DNA from: Paragemmobacter ruber | GTDB lineage: Bacteria > Pseudomonadota > Alphaproteobacteria > Rhodobacterales > Rhodobacteraceae | DNA: 64,000 nt | Direction: 5' to 3' | Assembly: GCF_009908315.1 (NCBI RefSeq) | Contig: NZ_JAAATW010000003.1 | Location: 682,001-746,000, forward strand | Part shown: one piece after another, positions 57,320-64,000 of the stretch | Layout: every line of letters begins with the position of its first letter | How positions within the stretch are numbered: the first letter of the stretch is position 1 | The notes under the pieces: model-generated | The model's input: the letters and a program-made list of their open reading frames with translations, nothing else | Databases searched by the model: none | What the model was told of the DNA's origin: nothing | Translations under genes and position numbers: made by a program

Positions 57320-58485
57320 CGGGCCAGTTCCTCCACCAGTCTTTGCATGAAGCGGTGGCCCGCCTGGAATTCCGACAGGGCCAGCCATTCATCTGCCTGA
57401 TGGGCCTGCGCGATATCGCCGGGGCCGCAGATGGCGGCGGAATAGCCCGCCTCCTGAAACTGGCCGGCTTCGGTGCCATAGGACACGACGCCGGCGGCAT
57501 TGTCGCCGGTCAGGCGGCGGACCAGCGCCTCGGCCTCGCCCCCCGGTTCGGGGGTCAGCGCGGGGACACCAAAGAAACGGTCCAGATGGATGGCGGCCTC
57601 GGGGCGGATCGCCTGCATCGCGGCCTCTATCCGGGCCACTTCCGCGATGAAGGCCTGCGCGTGGGTTTCCACTTCTTCCCCCGGCACGACGCGCATTTCC
57701 AGCGCAAAGCGGCAATCGGCGGCGGTGATGTTATGGGCGGTGCCGCCCGCGATCATGCCCACATGCAGCGTGGTGAAGGGCGGATCAAAGGCCAGCGCCT
57801 GCGGGCTGCGCGGGGCGGCCTGAATGGCGGCGTTGCGGTCATTGGCCCACTGGATCAGCCGCGCGCCTTCCATGATGGCCGACACGCCATAGGGCAGGAG
57901 CGAGGAATGGACCTCGAACCCCTTCACATGGACATGAAAGCCCGTGCCACCCTTGTGGCCGTTGATCACCTTCATCAGCGACGGCTCGCCGATGATGGCG
58001 GCGGCGCCTTTCGGCAGCACGCCTTGCATGGCGGCGATCATGGGGGGGGCACCGGTGCAGCCCACCTCTTCATCGTAGCTGAGCGCGATCTGCAGCGGGC
58101 GCTTCACGCCGCGCTGATGCGCCTCGACCAGCGCCCAGAGCGCGAGGGCATCGAATCCCTTCATGTCGCAGGTGCCGCGCCCGTAGAGGCGGCCGTCGCG
58201 TTCCGTCACCGTCCATGGGTCAGAGGTCCAGGTCTGCCCATCCACCGGCACCACATCCGTATGGCCGGACAGCACCACCGCCCCCTCTTCCCACGGCCCG
58301 ACATGGGCGAACAGCGCGGCTTTCCGCCGATCCTCGTTCCAGTGGCGATGCGACATGATGCCGTGCGAGGCGAGGTAATCCTCGACCCAGTCCACGAGCG
58401 GCAGGTTGCTGTCCCGGCTGACGGTGGGAAATTTGACCAGATGATCAAGTATTTGCCGGGGAGAGAGGGTGGGTGCGGCGGGCAT
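57316..58485 (-). CDS. argE: Acetylornithine deacetylase (ArgE), M20 family
   Basis: A protein of 389 residues. Metal ligands in LSGHTDVVPVDGQTW, GTCDMKGFDAL, SYDEEVGCTGAP (catalytic Glu), and GEPSLMKVINGHKG. The ArgE subfamily is indicated by these motifs and length. It hydrolyses N-acetylornithine to ornithine. It may instead serve the amino-acid uptake genes next door (an acetylated substrate delivered by the divergent ABC system), since arginine genes are not nearby. Confidence 0.85.
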   Translation of the reverse strand: MPAAPTLSPRQILDHLVKFPTVSRDSNLPLVDWVEDYLASHGIMSHRHWNEDRRKAALFAHVGPWEEGAVVLSGHTDVVPVDGQTWTSDPWTVTERDGRLYGRGTCDMKGFDALALWALVEAHQRGVKRPLQIALSYDEEVGCTGAPPMIAAMQGVLPKGAAAIIGEPSLMKVINGHKGGTGFHVHVKGFEVHSSLLPYGVSAIMEGARLIQWANDRNAAIQAAPRSPQALAFDPPFTTLHVGMIAGGTAHNITAADCRFALEMRVVPGEEVETHAQAFIAEVARIEAAMQAIRPEAAIHLDRFFGVPALTPEPGGEAEALVRRLTGDNAAGVVSYGTEAGQFQEAGYSAAICGPGDIAQAHQADEWLALSEFQAGHRFMQRLVEELAR

Positions 58486-58698
58486 ATGCGGCTTTCCTGA
58501 TTGCTTTGCGCAGGTTGGCGGCTGTTCTTCGGGCGGTCAAGGCATCCGCCACTGACGCAAGGTCATGCCGAACAAGCGGCTTGCGGGATTGCGCAAAATC
58601 TCTAACACTCTGCCTCAGTCGCCGGGCATCCGCACCGATCCAAGATCGGGCCGCATCGGAAAAACAAGAATAAACACATGACCTTGGGGGGTCTTTAT

Positions 58699-59709
58699 AT
58701 GCCCGATGGGGCGGAACCTGTCCTCGATGTGCGGGGTCTCAAGACCGTTTTCAAAACGCGCGGCGGCGAAGTTCATGCCGTGAATTCCGTGAGCTTCCAT
58801 CTGCGCCCGGGCGAGCTTTTGGGCGTGGTGGGGGAAAGCGGATCGGGCAAGTCGGTCACCATGATGTCGCTGATCGGGCTGTTGCCTTCGCCCCCGGCCG
58901 AGGTGCGGGCGGGCGAGGTGCTGTTGGGGGGGCGCGACCTGCTGAAGCTGTCGCCGCGCGATCTGCAGGCGGTGCGGGGCGCGAAGGTGGGCTTTGTGTT
59001 CCAAGACCCGATGACAAGCCTGAACCCCGTCTTCACCGTGGGCAACCAGATCATGGAGCCCCTGATCAAGCATATGGGGATGACCAAGCCGCAGGCCGAG
59101 CAGCGCGCGGCAGAGCTTTTGGCGCTGGTGGGGATTCCGGATGCGAAGAAGCGGCTGAAATCCTATCCGCATCAGTTTTCGGGCGGGATGCGGCAGCGGG
59201 TGATGATCGCCATCGCGTTGGCCTGTGATCCGGATGTTCTGATCGCGGATGAGCCGACGACGGCGCTGGATGTGACGATTCAGGCGCAGATCATCGAATT
59301 GGTGAAGGATCTGCGCCAGAAGCTGGGCATGGCCATCGTCTGGATCACCCATGATCTGGGGGTGATCGCGGGCATCGCGGACCGGGTGATGGTGATGTAT
59401 GGCGGCCAGGTGGTGGAGCAGGCCCCGGTGCGGGAATTGTTCACCAATCCCCGGCACCCCTATACCCGCGCGCTGCTGAAAACCGTGCCATCGCTGACCG
59501 GCGAACGCGCGGCGCGGCTGGAGGTGATCCAAGGCCAGCCGCCGCTTTTGCTGGGGGCGCCGGTGGCCTGCCCGTTCCGGGCGCGCTGCGCCCATGCCTT
59601 TGACCGCTGCGAGGCGGAAAATCCGCAGCGCCGCGCGGTGGATGGCCTGCCCGTGGGACAAGGCCATGACGTGGCCTGTCACTGGACGCCGGAGGCGGCG
59701 CATGGCTGA
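58699..59709 (+). CDS. dppD: Dipeptide/oligopeptide ABC transporter ATP-binding protein (DppD/OppD type)
   Basis: A protein of 336 residues. Walker [14 protein letters not shown]..., signature [14 protein letters not shown], Walker [12 protein letters not shown], His in WITHDLG, and the C-terminal Cys-rich oligopeptide-type extension ([15 protein letters not shown]) that binds an Fe-S cluster in relatives. I use the ATG at 58699, with six G eight bases upstream; an in-frame ATG at 58678 has no comparable site. Confidence 0.85.
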   Translation: MPDGAEPVLDVRGLKTVFKTRGGEVHAVNSVSFHLRPGELLGVVGESGSGKSVTMMSLIGLLPSPPAEVRAGEVLLGGRDLLKLSPRDLQAVRGAKVGFVFQDPMTSLNPVFTVGNQIMEPLIKHMGMTKPQAEQRAAELLALVGIPDAKKRLKSYPHQFSGGMRQRVMIAIALACDPDVLIADEPTTALDVTIQAQIIELVKDLRQKLGMAIVWITHDLGVIAGIADRVMVMYGGQVVEQAPVRELFTNPRHPYTRALLKTVPSLTGERAARLEVIQGQPPLLLGAPVACPFRARCAHAFDRCEAENPQRRAVDGLPVGQGHDVACHWTPEAAHG

Positions 59710-60787
59710 CGGGGGGGGCGCAGAGGGCGGGCGCATGACGCAGGGCCAGCCCTTGGTGCAGGTGCGGAACCTGAAGATGCATTTTCCCATCTACGCGGGG
59801 ATCCTGCGCCGCAAGGTGGGCGCGGTGAAGGCCGTGGATGGTGTGAGCTTTGACATCCTGACCGGCGAAACGCTGGGGCTGGTGGGGGAATCGGGCTGCG
59901 GCAAATCCACCGTGGGGCGCGCCCTGCTCAGGCTTTATGAACCGACTGCCGGATCGGTGGTGATCGACGGCGAAGATATCGCCGCCCTGCCCCCTGATGC
60001 GCTGCGCAAAAAGCGCCCCACCATGCAGATGGTGTTCCAGGACCCGCAGGCGAGCCTGAACCCGCGCATGACCGTGGCCGCGATCATCGGTGAGCCGTTG
60101 GACGAACATACCGACTGGACCGAGGCGCGCAAATCCGAGCGGGTCTATGAGTTGATGGATCAGGTCGGGCTGAACCGGCGTTTCGCCAACCGCTACCCGC
60201 ATGAATTTTCGGGCGGGCAGCGGCAGCGGATCGGGATCGCCCGCGCGCTGGCCCTGAACCCCAAGTTCATCGTCTGCGACGAACCCATCGCCGCGCTGGA
60301 CGTGTCGATCCAGGCGCAGGTGGTGAACCTCCTCGAGGATCTGCAGGACAGGCTGGGGCTGACCTATCTGTTCATCAGCCATGACCTTTCGATGGTGCGC
60401 CATATCGCGGACCGGGTGGCGGTGATGTATCTGGGCCAGATCGCGGAACTGTCCCCGCGCGATGCGCTTTATGCCCGGCCCCTGCATCCTTATGCCAAGG
60501 CGCTGCTCTCTGCCGTGCCCGAGGCCGATCCGGCGCTGGAGGCGCAGCGGCAGCGGATCATCCTGCGGGGCGATGTGCCATCGCCCGCCAACCCGCCCAA
60601 GGGATGCAATTTCTGCACGCGCTGCCCGGTCGTGATGCCGGTCTGCCGTGACGTGGAACCGGTCCTGACCGAGGTGGAGCCCGGGCGCTTTGTCGCCTGC
60701 CATCTGGTCAGCCCGAACAATGCCGGGGGGCACGCATCCCCCGGTGCCGAGGTGCGTGAGCACAACCAACAAGGAGAAGCGAAATGA
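59702..60787 (+). CDS. dppF: Dipeptide/oligopeptide ABC transporter ATP-binding protein (DppF/OppF type)
   Basis: A protein of 361 residues starting at the ATG at 59702 with GGAGG before it, overlapping dppD by 8 bases. Walker [10 protein letters not shown], signature [14 protein letters not shown], Walker [12 protein letters not shown], switch His FISHDLS, and the C-terminal [14 protein letters not shown] motif. It forms the ATPase heterodimer with DppD. It overlaps the binding-protein gene by 4 bases. Confidence 0.85.
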   Translation: MADGGGAEGGRMTQGQPLVQVRNLKMHFPIYAGILRRKVGAVKAVDGVSFDILTGETLGLVGESGCGKSTVGRALLRLYEPTAGSVVIDGEDIAALPPDALRKKRPTMQMVFQDPQASLNPRMTVAAIIGEPLDEHTDWTEARKSERVYELMDQVGLNRRFANRYPHEFSGGQRQRIGIARALALNPKFIVCDEPIAALDVSIQAQVVNLLEDLQDRLGLTYLFISHDLSMVRHIADRVAVMYLGQIAELSPRDALYARPLHPYAKALLSAVPEADPALEAQRQRIILRGDVPSPANPPKGCNFCTRCPVVMPVCRDVEPVLTEVEPGRFVACHLVSPNNAGGHASPGAEVREHNQQGEAK

Positions 60788-62487
60788 AATTCAAGACCGC
60801 CCTTCTGGGCGCTGCGGCGGCCTTCGTGCTGGCCCCGGCGGCCCATGCCGAACGGGGTTCCGACGGCGAGGTCAGGATCCTTTACTATCAGGCTGTTTCC
60901 ACGCTGAACGCATATCTGTCTTCCGGGACCAAGGACGTGGAGGCCGGGTCGCTGGTGCTGGAGCCGCTGGCCGGGTTCGATCAGGACGGCCAGCTGTTCC
61001 CGCGCCTCGCCGCCGAAATCCCGACGGTCGAGAATGGCGGCGTGGCCGCTGACCTGACCTCGATCACCTGGAAGCTGAAGGAAGGTCTGGTCTGGTCGGA
61101 TGGCACGCCGGTCACCAGCGCCGATGTGAAATTCACCTGGGAATACTGCACCCATCCCGAGGGCGGCTGCGCGCAAGGCGCGAAATATGAAGGCATCGCC
61201 TCGATCGACACGCCCGATGACCTGACGGTGGTGGTGAATTTCGAAGGGCCGAAGCCCTATCCCTATCAGCCCTTCACCGGCGGCACTGCGCCGATCCTGC
61301 AAAAGGCGCAGTTCGAGGCCTGCCTCGGCCCGGCGGCGCAGACCTGCACCGAGCAGAACTCCAAGCCGATCGGGACCGGCCCCTTCGTCGTGACCGATTT
61401 CAAGGTGAATGACGTGGTCACCCTTGAGGCCAACCCGAACTATCGCGACCCGGCCAAGCCCGCCTTTGCGACCGTCACGCTGAAGGGCGGCGGGGATGCG
61501 CTGGCGGCGGCCTCGGCCGTGATGGAGACGGGCGAGTTCGACTATGCCTGGAACACCCAGATCAACCCCGAACAGCAGGCCCAGATGGAAGCCGGCGGCA
61601 AGGGCAAGTTCGTCAACGCCTTCGGCACGCTGGTGGAGCGCATCGAGATCAACCTCACCGATCCGTCGGCCGATCTACCCGAAGGCGAGCGGTCCACGGT
61701 CAAGCATCCGCACCCGATCCTGAGCGATGCCAATGTGCGCAAGGCGCTGTCGATGGCGATCGACCGGCAGACGCTGGTGGATGTGGGCTATGGTGGCGCG
61801 GGTCGCCCGACCTGCAACCTCGTGCCCGCCCCGGCCTTCCAGGCATCGGACAACACCGGCTGCCTGACGCAGGACATGGAAGGCGCCAAGGCCCTGCTGG
61901 AAGGCGCGGGCTGGACCGACAGCGATGGCGACGGCATCCGCGACAAGGACGGCAAGAAGCTGAGCCTTGTCTACCAGACCACCGTCAACCCCGTGCGTCA
62001 GGATTTCCAGGCGCTGGTCAAGGGCTGGTGGAACGAGCTGGGCGTGGAAGTGGAGCTGAAGGCCATTGATCCGGCGGTGTTCTTCGGCGGCGATGCCGCA
62101 TCGCCCGACACGTTCCAGAAGTTCTATGCGGACGTGGAAATGTACGCCAACAACTTCGATGGCACGGATGCCGAGCCCTACATGTCGCAATACCTGTGCG
62201 ACAAGATCCCAGGGCCGGAAAACCAGTGGCAGGGCGAGAACATCAACCGCTTCTGCGACCCGGCCTATGACGCGCTGGTGAAGGAGCTTTCCACCACCTC
62301 GGGCATCGAGGCGCGCGGCGCGCTGGTGATGAAGCTGAACGACATGCTGACCAAGGACAGCAACGTGATCATCCCGCTGGTGGATCGTGGCCGGTTCTCG
62401 GCGCAGTCCAACACGCTGGGCGGGTTCGTCATGAACTCGTGGGATACCGAGCTGTGGAACGCGCAGGACTGGACCCGCGCGGAATGA
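60784..62487 (+). CDS. ABC transporter substrate-binding protein, family 5 (peptide/opine type)
   Basis: A protein of 567 residues with a Sec signal peptide ([22 protein letters not shown]). The SBP_bac_5 pattern is clear: [31 protein letters not shown] and [17 protein letters not shown]. Its position between ATPase and permease genes makes it the receptor of this importer. An unusual piece is [12 protein letters not shown] (about residue 380), which looks like an EF-hand-like Ca-binding repeat. The peptide or other substrate is not deduced. Confidence 0.9.
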   Translation: MKFKTALLGAAAAFVLAPAAHAERGSDGEVRILYYQAVSTLNAYLSSGTKDVEAGSLVLEPLAGFDQDGQLFPRLAAEIPTVENGGVAADLTSITWKLKEGLVWSDGTPVTSADVKFTWEYCTHPEGGCAQGAKYEGIASIDTPDDLTVVVNFEGPKPYPYQPFTGGTAPILQKAQFEACLGPAAQTCTEQNSKPIGTGPFVVTDFKVNDVVTLEANPNYRDPAKPAFATVTLKGGGDALAAASAVMETGEFDYAWNTQINPEQQAQMEAGGKGKFVNAFGTLVERIEINLTDPSADLPEGERSTVKHPHPILSDANVRKALSMAIDRQTLVDVGYGGAGRPTCNLVPAPAFQASDNTGCLTQDMEGAKALLEGAGWTDSDGDGIRDKDGKKLSLVYQTTVNPVRQDFQALVKGWWNELGVEVELKAIDPAVFFGGDAASPDTFQKFYADVEMYANNFDGTDAEPYMSQYLCDKIPGPENQWQGENINRFCDPAYDALVKELSTTSGIEARGALVMKLNDMLTKDSNVIIPLVDRGRFSAQSNTLGGFVMNSWDTELWNAQDWTRAE

Positions 62488-62504
62488 GCCGGGCCTGAAC
62501 ACGG

Positions 62505-62534
62505 GGGCGCGGCGGGATGTTTCCCGCCGCGCCC
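62505..62534 (+). promoter_or_regulatory. Strong intercistronic hairpin after the binding-protein gene
   Basis: GGGCGCGGCGGGA, loop TGTT, TCCCGCCGCGCCC: a perfect 13-base stem, 17 bases past the stop of the binding protein and 54 bases before the permease gene. No U-tract follows. Such stem-loops in ABC operons raise the level of the receptor mRNA relative to the membrane genes by blocking 3' decay or by partial termination. Confidence 0.75.
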
Positions 62535-62587
62535 TTCATTCACCTCGTGCATCCCTTTGGCGTGATCGTCTAGCGGACAGGTAACCC

Positions 62588-63595
62588 ATGCTTTCCTTCA
62601 CCATACGGCGCTTGCTGACGGCGATCCCGACGCTTTTGCTGATCAGTCTGGTCATCTTCCTGCTGGTCGATCTGGCACCGGGAAGCCCGCTGTCGGATGT
62701 GCCGCTGACCGTGCCGCCCGAGGTGCGCCAGAAGATGCTGGAGGCGATGGGGGCCGACCAGCCGGTGATGGTGCGTTATCTGTTGTGGTTGAAGCAGTTC
62801 TTCTGGATCGAGCCGCTCTATGGCATTGACGCGCTGTTCGGCACCGATTTCGCGCAAGGGGCGCAGCGGATCATCAGCTGGCAGTCCAAGGTGCCGGTGT
62901 TCCAGATCATTGGCGAACGCCTGCCCCAGACCCTGACCGTGGTGGGGACGGCCTATCTGATCGGGGTGCTGATCGCGCTGCCCATCGGCATCTATTCGGC
63001 CTATCGGCAATATTCGTGGTTCGATCAGGCGGGCACCTTCTTTGCCATGGCGGGATTTTCGGTGCCCACCTTCTTTACCGGCAACCTCTTGATCCTGATC
63101 TTTGCGGTGAACCTTGGCTGGTTCCCGACGATCTATGACACCAATCTTGAGGTGGTGGACTGGGCCAGCTTCAAGGAGATGCTGGCGCAGATGGCGCTGC
63201 CCGTCACGGTGCTGGCGCTGTTCAACGCGGCCGAGATCAGCCGCTACACGCGGTCTTCGGTGCTGGAGAACCTTGGGCAGGATTATGTGCGCACGGCGCG
63301 GGCCAAGGGGATGGGCGAAGGCCGGGTGGTGCTGAAACATGTGCTGCGCAATTCGCTGATCCCGGTCGTGACGGTGGTGGCGCTGGGGCTGCCCACGGTG
63401 TTCGGGGGCGCAATCGTGACCGAGCAGATCTTCAAGATCAACGGCATCGGCGCGGCGCTGATCGGGGCGATCAACGTGTCCGACCTGCCCACGGTGCAGA
63501 CCGTGACCTTCATCTTTGCGGTGCTGATCGTGCTGTTCAACCTGATTGCCGATATCCTATACGGCATCCTTGATCCGAGGATCCGCTATGACTGA
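62588..63595 (+). CDS. dppB: Dipeptide/oligopeptide ABC transporter permease (DppB/OppB type)
   Basis: A protein of 335 residues with six hydrophobic helices. Start MLSFTIRRLLTAIPTLLLIS; the cytoplasmic EAA loop is seen as YVRTARAKGMGEGRVVLKHVLRNSLIPV near residue 235. It forms half of the membrane channel. It overlaps dppC by 8 bases. Confidence 0.93.
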   Translation: MLSFTIRRLLTAIPTLLLISLVIFLLVDLAPGSPLSDVPLTVPPEVRQKMLEAMGADQPVMVRYLLWLKQFFWIEPLYGIDALFGTDFAQGAQRIISWQSKVPVFQIIGERLPQTLTVVGTAYLIGVLIALPIGIYSAYRQYSWFDQAGTFFAMAGFSVPTFFTGNLLILIFAVNLGWFPTIYDTNLEVVDWASFKEMLAQMALPVTVLALFNAAEISRYTRSSVLENLGQDYVRTARAKGMGEGRVVLKHVLRNSLIPVVTVVALGLPTVFGGAIVTEQIFKINGIGAALIGAINVSDLPTVQTVTFIFAVLIVLFNLIADILYGILDPRIRYD

Positions 63596-64000
63596 GATCA
63601 CGCTGCAGACCGAAAAGGTGCGTGGCCCTTGGGCCGATGTCTGGGCGCAGTTCCGCAAGCACAAGGGCGCGATGTTCGCGCTGTGGACCTTAGGCACGCT
63701 GGCGGTGGTCTGCCTCTTGGGGCCGCTGGTTTGGCGGATCGACCCGAACTTCATCGAAAGCGATACGGTGAAGATGTTCCGGATGCGCAATCAGGGGCCG
63801 TCGCTGGCCCATCCCCTTGGCACCGATCAGCTGGGCCGCGACATGCTGGCGCGGATGATGTTCGGGGGGCGTATCTCGCTGGCGGTGGGGCTGGTGGCGA
63901 TGCTGGTCGCCATCTTCATCGGCACGACGGTGGGGGTGATCGCGGGCTATTTCCGGCGGCTGGACGGGCTGTTGATGCGGCTGACCGATCTGTTCCTTGC
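63588..64000 (+). CDS. dppC: Dipeptide/oligopeptide ABC transporter permease (DppC/OppC type), cut by window end
   Basis: 137 codons visible from the ATG at 63588, open to the right edge. The first helix MFALWTLGTLAVVCLLGPLV, then HPLGTDQLGRDMLARMMFGGR, an OppC-family signature, and ISLAVGLVAMLVAIFIG. The second channel subunit, overlapping dppB by 8 bases. The rest of the gene lies outside. Confidence 0.9.
   Translation, partial: MTEITLQTEKVRGPWADVWAQFRKHKGAMFALWTLGTLAVVCLLGPLVWRIDPNFIESDTVKMFRMRNQGPSLAHPLGTDQLGRDMLARMMFGGRISLAVGLVAMLVAIFIGTTVGVIAGYFRRLDGLLMRLTDLFL

Overview
The window comes from a high-G+C (by eye about 65%) alphaproteobacterium of the Rhodobacterales/Rhodobacteraceae type. 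The evidence is gene content and order. A long nuo operon carries the small order-typical DUF5337 and DUF5333 genes and runs on into birA, coaX and RNase J. Other pointers are an epmA/efp divergent pair, a surE-pcm-nlpD cluster with no rpoS after it, a tatABC operon followed by a DUF815 ATPase, and a cydAB oxidase of the short Q-loop type. I see no tRNA, rRNA, CRISPR array, integrase, transposase or phage gene. This is chromosomal backbone with a few local insertions and repeats.

Layout. 1-2.2 kb: start of a solute ABC-transport operon (its rest lies left of the window) behind a LacI-family regulator, with two matching operator-like sites. 2.3-5.2 kb: a lone receiver-domain protein, epmA and efp. 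5.3-8.1 kb: surE-pcm-nlpD. 8.3-12.2 kb: a CBS/DUF21 transporter-like protein, a DUF815 ATPase and tatC-tatB-tatA. 12.3-13.3 kb: a rearranged locus in which a YafY/WYL-type regulator appears split by a small exported monooxygenase-like gene, with two related operators. 13.3-18.9 kb: an orphan iron-type ABC ATPase, an SDR protein lacking the classical Tyr/Lys pair, prfC and an RhlE-like RNA helicase.

19.1-42.3 kb is one minus-strand block of about 23 kb: nuoA-B-C-D-E-(HHH protein)-DUF5337-F-(methyltransferase, lipoprotein, DUF5333, DUF3291, 60-aa protein)-G-(lipoprotein)-H-(exported protein)-I-(CMD protein)-J-(lipoprotein)-K-L-M-N-birA-coaX-rnj. All fourteen complex I genes are intact. Ten further genes lie between them, mostly in overlapping or very tight spacing, so they are probably co-transcribed. 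One of them, a 175-aa exported protein of lower G+C, is flanked by two copies of the 3' end of nuoH, a scar that marks it as an insertion.

42.6-50.3 kb: creA, a DegT-type aminotransferase, gph, glmU-glmS, an AlkD-like DNA repair protein and moaA. 50.6-53.3 kb: cydAB and a DUF1304 protein. 53.3-64 kb: an M20 amidohydrolase, an Hsp70-like protein, a DAO-family oxidoreductase overlapping argE, and a divergent dipeptide/oligopeptide ABC operon (two ATPases, binding protein, two permeases, the last cut by the right edge).

The most interesting signals are non-coding. Two convergent-gene gaps hold the same four-hairpin array with TTC-NNN-GAA tips. A 3'-flanking repeat occurs three times behind stop codons. 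There are two pairs of regulator operators, and the nuoH-end duplication. I found no convincing new defence or mobile system.
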